From Phyllobacteriaceae bacterium (GTDB lineage Bacteria > Pseudomonadota > Alphaproteobacteria > Rhizobiales > Rhizobiaceae), in NCBI GenBank assembly GCA_016711085.1, contig JADJTR010000004.1:450003-514002 (forward strand): DNA of 64,000 nucleotides. Direction: 5' to 3'. The notes below the pieces were generated by a model. That model saw nothing but the letters and a program-made list of their open reading frames with translations, was not told the DNA's origin and searched no databases. Of the stretch, positions 33,615-42,479 are shown piece by piece. Made by a program: the position numbers and the translations under genes. How positions within the stretch are numbered: the first letter of the stretch is position 1; every line of letters begins with the position of its first letter.

Positions 33615-35921
33615 CTATCCCTGGGCGCGGCGAGACTGCTTTGGCGCCGCTATGCCAACGGAATTGCGGGCTGCGAGCTCTACAATTCCAGACGCCGGAA
33701 GAGGCGGGCCGAAAACGAATCCCTGCAGGAAGTCCGGCCGAACCGAGTCGGAAAGGACTTTCAGGTGTTGCATGGTCTCGACCCCCTCGACCGTGACATC
33801 GAGTCCCATTTCCCGGGCCAATCGAACTGTTGCCTTCAACAGGTCGAAGGAACGCGGGTTCGTTTCCACCCCAGAGAGGAACGACTGGTCGATTTTCAGT
33901 TTGTCGAGCGGCAAGGAATGGACGTAGGACAGGTTCGAATAGCCGGTGCCGTAGTCGTCAAGCGCGATGCCGACTCCCTTTGCCTTGATTTCTTCGAGGA
34001 TCGAGCGGGTTAGCACTTTGTCGGTGAGGATGGCCGTTTCCGTGACCTCGATTTCGAGACGGTCCGGGGACAGACCGGAATGGCGCAGCGCCTTGTCGAT
34101 AACGTCGACAATCGCCCGGCTCTGGAAATCGACCGCGGAAAGGTTGACCGACACGCCGATGCCATCCGGCCATTTTGCGCATTCCTGGCAAGCGACCCTG
34201 AGCATGCTGGCGCTGACCAGGGAAATGATGCCCATGTCCTCGGCCAACGGGATGAAAACGCCCGGAGAAACTTCGCCCAGTTCCGGATGCGTCCAACGCG
34301 CCAGCGCTTCGCAGGAGTTCACTTTCATCGTCTTCATGTCGATGATCGGCTGATAGACGGCGCGTAAATCGCCGCGCTCGATCGCGCGCCGCAATTCGGC
34401 TTTGAGCGCCTGCTTCTCCCTAAAGGCGCGATCCATTTCCGGCGCGAAAAGCAGCCAGCCATCCTTGCCATCCGCCTTGGTCTTGTAGAGGGCCAGATCG
34501 GCTTTGACGATCATCGAATCGAGATCGACGGCGAAGGCCAGCGCCACGGATGCGCCGGCGCTGGCGCTGACGCGCAGTTGGTGGCCCGAAACGTCGGCCG
34601 GGGCGCCGATGCTGACGAACAAAGCGTCGAGGCGGCTTGCCAGTTCGCGCTCATCGGCGATGCCGTCGAAGAACAGCATGAACTCGTCGCCGCCGAAACG
34701 GGAAACGATCGCCTTGTCGCCGGCGGCGGCGCGCAGACGGGTCGCCATCTCGAAGATCAGGCCGTCGCCGACGGGATGGCCATGGGTGTCGTTGACCTGC
34801 TTGAAATCGTCGATGTCGAAAATGACCAGCGCGCACATGCGCGACACATCGCCAAGCGAAAGGACATTATCGACAATTTCGCGGAAATGCATCCGGTTCG
34901 GCAATCCTGTCAGGCTGTCGAAGCGCGCCATGTTGCGGATCTGCCGTTCGGCCTCGATACGCTGCGTGACTTCCTCGAAGGTGATCACCCCCAGGCTGCC
35001 TTCACCGCCGCGCGCCGAGAATTCGAAGAACCGGCCATTGGCGAAATTGACCAGGACCTTGCTATCCCCGCCCTCCTTGAGCGACCGCCCGAGTTGATCG
35101 AGCGTACGCAGGCACTCCTCGCGGGTCAAAAGCTTGGCGGCCACGCAGCGCAGGAGAAGGGCCTTCAGCGTGCGGCCCAGCAAATGTTGCGGCGTCGGAA
35201 ACGAAAGGAGGACCGCCGCCTCATGGTTGGCGACGACCGCGTGCCCGGCGTCATCGAACATGACCAGCCCGTTTGGCATCGTGTTCAACGCACGATCGAA
35301 ACGGGACGCCAACTTCCGCGCCTTGTTGCCTTCGTCGATCGCCGTCGCCAGCACAGAACGGATGTGTTTTGACGATTTGAGGATCACGCTTATAAAAGGC
35401 AGGATCATCAGCCCCAGTACAAAATGACTGGCGTCCGCACGTAAAACCAGCCCGAGCGCGATGGGAAAGACACTCAGAAGTGTTGCGCCGACGACAGTGC
35501 GCGGGGATCCGTAATTGCGACCCACAACCGAGATCATGGTTCCCATCGCGATTGCGATCGACGCGATTTCAGCGAAGTCGTCAGGAAACAAATAAATGCC
35601 GAAGAATCCGAATGCGCCGAGAAACGCAGCATGAATCGAGGCGATGATGGAGTAGCGGAATTCGACCTTAGCGGCTTCGCTGACAGTAAGGTCTGAACCT
35701 GCTAGAGCTTTGTTCCTCAATATATAATAGCGCGATACGCTGGCGACGATCAACCCGAGCGTCAGCCAGAGATACGCCGGCATTTCCGTATTTATGTAAA
35801 CCGTTGCAGATAGACTGGCATGCAAAGCCCCGCCAAGCAGGACCGTCGCCGCGTCATTGGCGAGCGAGCGCACATAGGCAATATAGGCCTCCGCCGGAAT
35901 ATCGTTGCGTTTTTGCGGCAT
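33615..35921 (-). CDS. Membrane-anchored GGDEF-EAL protein (c-di-GMP synthesis/degradation)
   Basis: About 768 residues; a GTG at 35945 is an alternative start. Residues ~25-190 hold five or six membrane helices, followed by a PAS-like segment (RFDRALNTMPNGLVMFDDAG). The GGDEF domain has an intact active site (RFGGDEFMLFF), but the residues five positions before it do not form the RxxD inhibitory site. The EAL domain keeps CEALARWTHPE, VSVNLSAVDF, IALDDYGTGYSNL and VTVEGVET, so it should hydrolyse c-di-GMP. Which activity dominates is unknown. Confidence 0.92.
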   Translation of the reverse strand: MPQKRNDIPAEAYIAYVRSLANDAATVLLGGALHASLSATVYINTEMPAYLWLTLGLIVASVSRYYILRNKALAGSDLTVSEAAKVEFRYSIIASIHAAFLGAFGFFGIYLFPDDFAEIASIAIAMGTMISVVGRNYGSPRTVVGATLLSVFPIALGLVLRADASHFVLGLMILPFISVILKSSKHIRSVLATAIDEGNKARKLASRFDRALNTMPNGLVMFDDAGHAVVANHEAAVLLSFPTPQHLLGRTLKALLLRCVAAKLLTREECLRTLDQLGRSLKEGGDSKVLVNFANGRFFEFSARGGEGSLGVITFEEVTQRIEAERQIRNMARFDSLTGLPNRMHFREIVDNVLSLGDVSRMCALVIFDIDDFKQVNDTHGHPVGDGLIFEMATRLRAAAGDKAIVSRFGGDEFMLFFDGIADERELASRLDALFVSIGAPADVSGHQLRVSASAGASVALAFAVDLDSMIVKADLALYKTKADGKDGWLLFAPEMDRAFREKQALKAELRRAIERGDLRAVYQPIIDMKTMKVNSCEALARWTHPELGEVSPGVFIPLAEDMGIISLVSASMLRVACQECAKWPDGIGVSVNLSAVDFQSRAIVDVIDKALRHSGLSPDRLEIEVTETAILTDKVLTRSILEEIKAKGVGIALDDYGTGYSNLSYVHSLPLDKLKIDQSFLSGVETNPRSFDLLKATVRLAREMGLDVTVEGVETMQHLKVLSDSVRPDFLQGFVFGPPLPASGIVELAARNSVGIAAPKQSRRAQG

Positions 35922-36012
35922 GCCGGGAACCGTTTTTCGTTCCACGCTTTTCGCATGCCAACCTTAATTTTGGCTTATATCTCAGAATGCGCGCACATTC
36001 TAAGAAGGGCTG

Positions 36013-39000
36013 TCATTCCGCCGCGGCCAGTTGCGTCGCAGCCGCCTTTGATTCCGTGAACCTCTTGATCAGGCGCGCGCGCTCTTCCACCGCCCGCCGC
36101 GCGGCGTCGCCCTTGACATGGCCGTAGCCGCGCACCAGAGCCGGCAGGCTGGCCAAGGCCGCCGCGACGTCGAGATTGCCCGGCGCAAGCCCGCTCTCCA
36201 TGCGCGCCAGATCGCTCTCGTAATCTGCCAGCATTTGCCGTTCCATCCGCCGTTCGGCCGAGCGGCCGAAAAGGTCGAACGGCGTACCGCGCAGCCCACG
36301 CAGCATCGCCAACAGGCGCATCGCCGGCATCAGCCAGCGCCCGTAGCTCGCTTTGCGCACCTGCCCGTCGCTGCCGCGTTTCGCCAGAAAGGGCGGCGCC
36401 ATGTGGAATTCGAGCCGGTCCCAGGACGAGAACTGCTCCGCCAGCTTTCCCAGGAAAACGCCGTCGGTGAACAGCCGCGCCACCTCGTATTCGTCCTTGA
36501 TCGCCATGAGTTTGAACAGGTTGCGGGCAACCGCTTCGGTCACCGCCGTCGATCCCGCCTTGAGCCGCCCCTCCGCGACGCGGATGGCGGCCACGCGGTC
36601 GCGAAAGCGCTGCGCATAAACGGCGTTCTGGTAGCGCGCCAGGAACGCGGACCGGCTTTCGATCATGTCGTCCAGCCCGGTCCCGGCGGAGCTTGCCGCT
36701 CCGTCGCCGGGCGCGATCAGCGTGCGCACCGCGCCCGGATCGTGGGCCGCGCGCCGGCCCCAGCGAAAGGCCGCGAGGTTCATGTCGGTCGCCTCGCCAT
36801 TGATCCCGATCGCTTCCTCCACCGCCTCGGTGGAGACGGGTAAGCCACCCTTTTGCGCGGCGTAGCCGAGCATGTACATGTTGGCGCCGAGCGACGAACC
36901 GAACAGGGCCGCCGCCGTCTGCGTCGCATCGAAGAAATGGCTCTTTTCCTCGCCGGCGGCGTCCCGTATCGCCTTTTTCAGCCGTTCCGTCGGCAACGTG
37001 AAATCGGCCGAGCGGGCAAAATCGCCAGGCATCACATCGGCCGTGTTGATGACGAAAATCGTGTGCCCCTCGCGTGCCGACGCCAGCACCTTGCGCGAAC
37101 CGGAAACCACGAGATCGCCACCGAGCACGAGGTCGGCTTTGCCCGCCGAAACGCGAATGGCGGAAATGTCCTCCGGCGTCGGCGCGATGCGGACATGGCT
37201 GAACACCGCGCCGCCCTTTTGCGCCAGACCCGCCATGTCGATCATGCCGCAGCCCTTGCCCTCCAGATGCGCCGCCATGCCGAGAATCGCGCCGATGGTG
37301 ACGACGCCGGTGCCGCCGATGCCGTCGATGATCGCCGCCCAGCCCTTGTCGATCGGAAAAACCGGTGCGGGTGGCACGCCGGCGAGCGGATCGCTCGCCC
37401 CCGTCGCGCCGGACTTGCGGCGCAGTTTGGCGCCGTGAACGGTGACGAAGGATGGACAGAACCCGTTGAGGCAGGAGAAATCCTTGTTGCAGGACGACTG
37501 ATCGATGCGTCGCTTGCGGCCGAATTCGGTCTCGACAGGCTGGATCGACACGCAGTTCGACTTGACGCCGCAGTCGCCGCAGCCCTCGCAGACGAGCTCA
37601 TTGATGAATACCCGTTTGTCCGGGTCGGGATAGGCGCCGCGCTTGCGTCGCCGGCGCTTTTCCGCCGCGCAGGTCTGGTCGTAGAGCAGCGCCGAAACGC
37701 CCTTGATGTCGCGCAGCTCGCGCTGCACGGCGTCGAGATCGTCGCGATGGTGAATCGTCGCGCCGGCCGGAAAATCGGCGACGCCGACGAATTTTCCCGG
37801 TTCGTCGGTGACGATGGCGATGCGCTGCACGCCTTCGGCGCGAATCTGCCGGGCGATCTCGTCGACCTTGAGCGACCCCTCGTGCGGCTGCCCGCCGGTC
37901 ATCGCCACCGCGTCGTTGTAGAGGATCTTGTAGGTGATGTTGACGCCCGCCGCGACCGCCCAGCGCAGCGCCAGCGAGCCGGAATGATTGTAGGTGCCGT
38001 CGCCGAGATTCTGGAACATGTGGCCGCGCTTCGAGAACGGCGCCTGGCCGACCCATTGCGCGCCCTCCCCGCCCATGGCGGTGAATCCGACCGTGGAGCG
38101 GTTCATCCACAACGCCATGAAATGGCAGCCGATGCCCGCCCCGGCGAGCGAGCCTTCCGGCACCTTGGTCGAGGTGTTGTGCGGGCAGCCGGAGCAGAAA
38201 TAGGGCGCGCGAACCGCGATGTCCCGCGCATCGGCCAGCATCGCCTGGGCTTGCCGCAGCCGCGCGACCCGCGCCGAAATCCCCTCCGACGGGCCGATGA
38301 CCCTGAGGATGCGTTCGCCGAGCGCAACCGCGATGTCATTGGCGTCAAGAGCGCCCTTGACCGGGAACAGCCAATCGCCGCGCTCGTCGCGTTTTCCCAC
38401 CACGATCGGCTGCATCGCAGTGCCGTAGAGATCCTCGCGCACCTGCACTTCGATCAGCGAGCGCTTCTCCTCGACGACAACGATCATGTCGAGCCCGCTG
38501 GCGAACTCTTTGAGATGGTCGAGGTCGAGCGGCCATGGGCAAGCGATCTTGAACAGGCGGATGCCGAGCCGGCCGGCTTCTTCCTCGTCGACGCCGAGAT
38601 CGGCGAAAGCCTGGCGCACGTCGAGATAGCTTTTACCCACCGTGATGACGCCGAGTTTCGCCTTGCGCCCGCCGCTCCAGATCGTGCGGTTGAGGCCGTT
38701 GGCGCGCACGAAAGCGGCGGCGGCGGCGCGCTTGTATTCGTGCAGGCGCGCTTCCTGCTCGATCTGGTTCAGTTCGTGGCGGATGCCCAGCCCACCGGGA
38801 GGCATGTCGAATTCAGGCAGGACCACGTTGATGCGGTCGAGCGAAACATCGACCGACGCCGTCGATTCGACATTGTCCTTTACCCCCTTCAACGCCGCCC
38901 AGGTGCCGGCGAAGCGCGAGAGGGCGAAGCCGTAGAGGCCGTAATCGATCAGTTCCTGCACCCCGGCCGGATTGAGGATCGGGATCATCGTGTCGACGAA

Positions 39001-39486
39001 CAGGAACTCGGTGGCGTGGGCGACAGTCGAGCTTTCTGCCGTGTGGTCGTCGCCCATCAGCGCCAGGACGCCGCCCCTTTTCGACGTTCCCGCCAGATTG
39101 GCGTGCCGGAACACGTCGCCCGAACGGTCGACGCCCGGCCCCTTGCCGTACCAGAGCGCGAATACGCCGTCGTGCTTGCCCTCGCCCAGCAATTCGGTCT
39201 GTTGCGAGCCCCAACAGGCGGTGGCGGCAAGTTCTTCATTGAGGCCGGGCGTGAACACGATGTTCGACGCCTCAAGCTGGCGGCGCGCTTTCCACAGCTG
39301 CTGGTCCAGGCCGCCGAGCGGCGAGCCGCGATAGCCGGAGACGAAGCCGGCGGTGTTGAAGCCGGCGCGCGCATCGCGTTCACGCTGCATCAGCAGCATC
39401 CGCACGATCGCCTGCGCGCCCGAGACGAAGATGCGTTCCTTCGTCAGGTCGTACTTGTCGTCAAGGCTGACGGTGTGGAGCGACAT
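36013..39486 (-). CDS. Indolepyruvate ferredoxin oxidoreductase, fused alpha-beta form
   Basis: 1157 residues from ATG 39486 (MSLHTVSLDDKYDLTKERIF). Frame upstream of that belongs to other genes. Order: pyruvate-oxidoreductase/transketolase-like domain (GFVSGYRGSPLGGLDQQLWK, MGDDHTAESSTVAHATEF), thiamine-diphosphate domain (MGGEGAQWVGQAPF, LGDGTYNHSGSLALRWA), Cys-rich FeS part (FINELVCEGCGDCGVKSNC, CNKDFSCLNGFCPSF) and the C-terminal gamma domain (IDGIGGTGVVTIGAILGMAA). Oxidatively decarboxylates aryl pyruvates from transamination of aromatic amino acids, yielding acyl-CoA. Intact, unlike many genes here. Confidence 0.94.
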   Translation of the reverse strand: MSLHTVSLDDKYDLTKERIFVSGAQAIVRMLLMQRERDARAGFNTAGFVSGYRGSPLGGLDQQLWKARRQLEASNIVFTPGLNEELAATACWGSQQTELLGEGKHDGVFALWYGKGPGVDRSGDVFRHANLAGTSKRGGVLALMGDDHTAESSTVAHATEFLFVDTMIPILNPAGVQELIDYGLYGFALSRFAGTWAALKGVKDNVESTASVDVSLDRINVVLPEFDMPPGGLGIRHELNQIEQEARLHEYKRAAAAAFVRANGLNRTIWSGGRKAKLGVITVGKSYLDVRQAFADLGVDEEEAGRLGIRLFKIACPWPLDLDHLKEFASGLDMIVVVEEKRSLIEVQVREDLYGTAMQPIVVGKRDERGDWLFPVKGALDANDIAVALGERILRVIGPSEGISARVARLRQAQAMLADARDIAVRAPYFCSGCPHNTSTKVPEGSLAGAGIGCHFMALWMNRSTVGFTAMGGEGAQWVGQAPFSKRGHMFQNLGDGTYNHSGSLALRWAVAAGVNITYKILYNDAVAMTGGQPHEGSLKVDEIARQIRAEGVQRIAIVTDEPGKFVGVADFPAGATIHHRDDLDAVQRELRDIKGVSALLYDQTCAAEKRRRRKRGAYPDPDKRVFINELVCEGCGDCGVKSNCVSIQPVETEFGRKRRIDQSSCNKDFSCLNGFCPSFVTVHGAKLRRKSGATGASDPLAGVPPAPVFPIDKGWAAIIDGIGGTGVVTIGAILGMAAHLEGKGCGMIDMAGLAQKGGAVFSHVRIAPTPEDISAIRVSAGKADLVLGGDLVVSGSRKVLASAREGHTIFVINTADVMPGDFARSADFTLPTERLKKAIRDAAGEEKSHFFDATQTAAALFGSSLGANMYMLGYAAQKGGLPVSTEAVEEAIGINGEATDMNLAAFRWGRRAAHDPGAVRTLIAPGDGAASSAGTGLDDMIESRSAFLARYQNAVYAQRFRDRVAAIRVAEGRLKAGSTAVTEAVARNLFKLMAIKDEYEVARLFTDGVFLGKLAEQFSSWDRLEFHMAPPFLAKRGSDGQVRKASYGRWLMPAMRLLAMLRGLRGTPFDLFGRSAERRMERQMLADYESDLARMESGLAPGNLDVAAALASLPALVRGYGHVKGDAARRAVEERARLIKRFTESKAAATQLAAAE

Positions 39487-39683
39487 AGCCGGATCCTTCC
39501 GATCCACCGGAGCATTGATGCCGGCCCGATTGTTGGTTGGTAACGCCTTCCGGTCAACCCGGTTTGAAAGGCTTGGCCAATTTCGCAACAGCGCGATTGA
39601 CGCAGCCGGCGAAACAGCAATGGCCGTGGTGAGTCGGCGCTCGCTGCGCAATAAAATTTCGTGATATCCGGATTGAGGCCGCG

Positions 39684-40175
39684 CTAGCTTCGTGGCGGGC
39701 ATGCCCGCGCCACGTCTCCGGCGCCATTGTCGAGATCGGGGTTCGGCTGATAGGCCGGGCCGACAACCAGCGGCTTGTCCGGCAGGATGGACTGGTCGAG
39801 CGTCGACAGCACGGTCGTATCGATGCGTTGCAGCACGTCGCCGGTCGCGTTTTCGATGCGTATGGCGACACGATAGGCCCGGTCCTTGGCGATGCAGAAC
39901 ACCGGCGGGCTTTCCAGCGCCAGTTTTTCCGCCTTCGGCCAGATTTTCTGCTCGACGATGATTGCTTCGCCGCCTTCGGGATTCTCGAATTCGGCAATGG
40001 CGCGGGTCGAATCGACGATCGGCGCGACCGGTCGCAATGTCACCACGTAGGTCGCGGTCGCCAGCCGTGGATTGAAGATGAAAACCCGGCCGGACAGTTC
40101 GAATGGTCCGGCGGCTTCGTCGCGACAAGCGGCGACGGTCAGGAAGACGAGGAACAGCGCCGGCCATTTTTTCAT
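39684..40175 (-). CDS. Putative lipoprotein of unknown function
   Basis: 163 residues from ATG 40175. Signal MKKWPALFLVFLTVAAC ends in a lipobox (VAAC). The mature part is beta-rich (FELSGRVFIFNPRLATATYV, PVFCIAKDRAYRVAIRIENA), resembling small envelope proteins with an Ig-like fold. Stop is 197 bp upstream of the oxidoreductase start, and the start is two bases past the CGNR regulator stop, so it is probably co-transcribed with that gene. Confidence 0.65.
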   Translation of the reverse strand: MKKWPALFLVFLTVAACRDEAAGPFELSGRVFIFNPRLATATYVVTLRPVAPIVDSTRAIAEFENPEGGEAIIVEQKIWPKAEKLALESPPVFCIAKDRAYRVAIRIENATGDVLQRIDTTVLSTLDQSILPDKPLVVGPAYQPNPDLDNGAGDVARACPPRS

Positions 40176-40177
40176 CG

Positions 40178-40786
40178 TCAATCGCTCCCTTGGCGCACTT
40201 CGGTTTTTCTCCGCCGGTAGTGGCGTTTGGCCTTGGCCCGGTTGCCGCAAACGGCCATGTCGCACCACAGCCGCGCCGCATTGCGGCTTTTGTCGACGAA
40301 CAACCAGGCGCAGTTCGGGCAGATCTTGATCCGCCCTGCCATCTCGCGCCGCAACAGCGACAACGCCGACAGGGTCATCGCAGCGGAAAGCGGCAGGTCA
40401 CGCGGGCCATTTCCGGATTCCGTCCAGACGACAGGCAGATCGGCGTCAATTCCCGCCAGCGCCGTGGCGCCGATGGCGAGCAGGTCGGCAAGCGCGGCGG
40501 CGGCATGGACGCCATCGCGCGCCTGATGGCGGAACAGCCTGTCCACTGCCTCGCGCACCGCGATGACCGTCGCCTTGTCATGCGCCGGATCGGCGACGGC
40601 GATGGTCGCGCCGTCGAATTCGGCCGCGCAATGCACAGTCGCCGCGGCGGCGAAACGCGGCAACTCGCCTGCGTCGTCGAAACGGTCGAACATTTTTCCG
40701 GGATCCAGGCGCATCACCACCGTATTCGCCGCCGACAAAGCCAGCGCGCCACCGGAAAAGCGATGGGCGTTCCATTCCACAGCCAT
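40178..40786 (-). CDS. CGNR zinc-finger transcriptional regulator (ABATE domain)
   Basis: 202 residues. N-terminal ABATE (stress-induced regulator-like) domain (FSGGALALSAANTVVM), then a C-terminal CGNR zinc finger with CPNCAWLFVDKSRN, CDMAVCGNRAKAKRHYRRR. The four Cys and CGNR motif are complete. It is divergent from an orphan LivH permease, with a perfect palindrome between them, suggesting local control. The effector is unknown. Confidence 0.88.
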   Translation of the reverse strand: MAVEWNAHRFSGGALALSAANTVVMRLDPGKMFDRFDDAGELPRFAAAATVHCAAEFDGATIAVADPAHDKATVIAVREAVDRLFRHQARDGVHAAAALADLLAIGATALAGIDADLPVVWTESGNGPRDLPLSAAMTLSALSLLRREMAGRIKICPNCAWLFVDKSRNAARLWCDMAVCGNRAKAKRHYRRRKTEVRQGSD

Positions 40787-40794
40787 GCGTCATT

Positions 40795-40824
40795 CTAACT
40801 TGCAAACTGTATTTTACAAGTTAG
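40795..40824. promoter_or_regulatory. Operator between CGNR regulator and orphan permease
   Basis: Perfect 8-bp arms CTAACTTG and CAAGTTAG separated by 14 bp, in an AT-rich spacer of only 62 bp between the two start codons. The site is well placed to control both promoters and is a probable target of the CGNR protein. Confidence 0.6.
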
Positions 40825-40848
40825 TTTATGGATCGGGAGGCGTCACGC

Positions 40849-41751
40849 ATGGCCTATTTCGCCCAGCAAGTGGCAAACGGCCTGCATTCGGCAGCGCTTT
40901 ACGCTCTGCTCGCCTATGGCTACGCGCTGGTTTATGGCCTCACACGGCGCGCCAATTTCGCCCATGGAGCGCTGTTCGCCTTCGCCGGCCAGATGCTCGT
41001 GCTCGGCGCGGTGTTCGGCTACCGGGAATTATGGCTGACGCTGCCGGCCGCGCTTGCTTTCGGCGCGACGAGCGCTTTTGTCTTTTCCGGCCTTGCCGGC
41101 CACCTTCTTGGCCGCCGCGTTTTCGCGCCGCTGGCCACGGCCTCGCCCAATGCCTTTCTCGTCGCGACGCTCGCCGCGATGATCGTGCTGATCGAACTCG
41201 GCCGCATCGCCGCCGACACCCGCGACTGGTGGCTGCCGCCCCTTCTGCCGGGCCAGATTGCGTTTTTTGCCTCCGACGGGTTCGTGGTCTCGCTGACGCG
41301 GATCCAAATCGCCGGCATCGCCGGAGCCCTGATGGCATTGGCGGCGGCGGAGATCATTGTCTCCCGCGGTCGGGCGGGACGGATATGGCGCGCCGCCTGC
41401 GACGACGCCCTGGCCGCCGCTTTGCTCGGCGTCGATCCGCGCCGCGTGCTCATGGCGACCGTCGCCGCCGCTACCGCATTGGCCGCGTTTGGCGGCGTTC
41501 TGGCGACATTGCACTATGGCAACATGTCCTTTGGCGCCGGACTGACCTACGGCCTCAAGGTCGTCTTCGTCGCCGCGCTCGGCGCCGGCGGCCGGCCGCT
41601 GAACGCCGCGCTCGGCGCCGCCGCCGTCGGCCTCGCCGAAGCACTGTGGACGGCTTGGCTCCCGCTCGAATGGCGCGACACCGTCATTCTCGGCGTGTTA
41701 AGCCTGTTGCTGATCCTGAAGCCAGGGGATCGCGCCTCCGGACAATGGTAA
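40849..41751 (+). CDS. Orphan LivH-family ABC permease
   Basis: 300 residues from ATG 40849, eight bases after GGGAGG; an ATG at 40828 lacks a ribosome site. The LivH-type N-terminus is YALLAYGYALVYGLTRRANF. Later LLGVDPRRVLMATVAAATAL and FVAALGAGGRPLNAALGA follow the family. No partner permease, ATPase or binding protein is adjacent, so it must borrow components or serve a reduced system. Ends just at a palindromic site before the TRAP genes. Confidence 0.85.
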   Translation: MAYFAQQVANGLHSAALYALLAYGYALVYGLTRRANFAHGALFAFAGQMLVLGAVFGYRELWLTLPAALAFGATSAFVFSGLAGHLLGRRVFAPLATASPNAFLVATLAAMIVLIELGRIAADTRDWWLPPLLPGQIAFFASDGFVVSLTRIQIAGIAGALMALAAAEIIVSRGRAGRIWRAACDDALAAALLGVDPRRVLMATVAAATALAAFGGVLATLHYGNMSFGAGLTYGLKVVFVAALGAGGRPLNAALGAAAVGLAEALWTAWLPLEWRDTVILGVLSLLLILKPGDRASGQW

Positions 41752-41764
41752 AAAAACTTTACCA
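41746..41764. promoter_or_regulatory. Palindrome upstream of TRAP membrane genes (shared motif)
   Basis: TGGTAAA - AAAAC - TTTACCA, perfect 7-bp arms, overlapping the stop of the upstream permease and lying about 130 bp before dctQ. A related site with TGGTAAA lies before the separate TRAP binding-protein gene (47440-47465), suggesting one regulator for both. Confidence 0.55.
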
Positions 41765-41894
41765 CTGGACTTTTCCCTTGAAATTTCGCCTGCTATGAAA
41801 TCGCGCCTTGCCCCTTGCCGGCTTTGCGGCTTGGATAGGCGCGGTCCCGTCCGGCTCAAGTCGGGCGCGGTAAGGACTTTCCGGGGAGGAGAGC

Positions 41895-42479
41895 ATGGGT
41901 GGGTTGCTCGCGATCTCGCGCGGCATCGATCGCGTCAACGAGTTTCTCGGCCGGCAGGTGTCCTGGCTGATCCTCGTTGCGGTTCTGATTTCGGCGGGAA
42001 ACGCCGTCATCCGCAAGACGTTCGACATTTCATCCAACGCCTGGCTCGAATTGCAATGGTACCTGTTCGGCACGGTGTTCATGATCGCCGGCGCCTATGC
42101 GCTTCTCAAGAACGATCACGTGCGCATCGATATCGTGTCTGCCGGCCTGTCGAAACGGACCCGCGACTGGATCGAATTGTTCGGCCACATCTTTTTCCTG
42201 GCGCCTTTCACCCTGTTGCTGACAGCGTTGGCGTGGCCGTGGTTCTGGCTGGCCTTCACGACGGGGGAAATGTCGGCCAATTCGGGCGGCCTTGTCATCT
42301 GGCCGGCGAAACTCGTCGTGCTGATCGGCTTCGTCCTGCTCACGGCGCAGACGCTCTCCGAAATCATCAAACGCATCGCGGTGCTCGCCGGGATCATCGA
42401 CGATCCGTTGCACCGGCACGAAGCGCCGCCCCAGGTCGAAGGCGAAATCGAAGCCGCTGGCGAGGAGATCGGCAAATGA
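41895..42479 (+). CDS. dctQ: TRAP transporter small permease (DctQ type)
   Basis: 194 residues with four helices and the DctQ pattern (VAVLISAGNAVIRKTFDIS, WLELQWYLFGTVFMIAGAY, NDHVRIDIV). ATG is preceded by GGGGAGGA. The stop overlaps the dctM start (ATGA). With DctM and DctP it makes a Na+-dependent importer of organic acids or similar solutes. Confidence 0.92.
   Translation: MGGLLAISRGIDRVNEFLGRQVSWLILVAVLISAGNAVIRKTFDISSNAWLELQWYLFGTVFMIAGAYALLKNDHVRIDIVSAGLSKRTRDWIELFGHIFFLAPFTLLLTALAWPWFWLAFTTGEMSANSGGLVIWPAKLVVLIGFVLLTAQTLSEIIKRIAVLAGIIDDPLHRHEAPPQVEGEIEAAGEEIGK

Noticed and set aside
36853..39543. An 896-codon plus-strand frame opposite the indolepyruvate oxidoreductase
   Set aside because: Typical high-GC antisense open frame without motifs.
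36013..40281. A 1422-codon open frame covering the indolepyruvate oxidoreductase and two upstream genes
   Set aside because: The part above 39486 is Arg/Ser-rich antisense or out-of-frame sequence overlapping the lipoprotein and CGNR genes, which have better codon and motif support. The real protein starts at MSLHTVSLDD.
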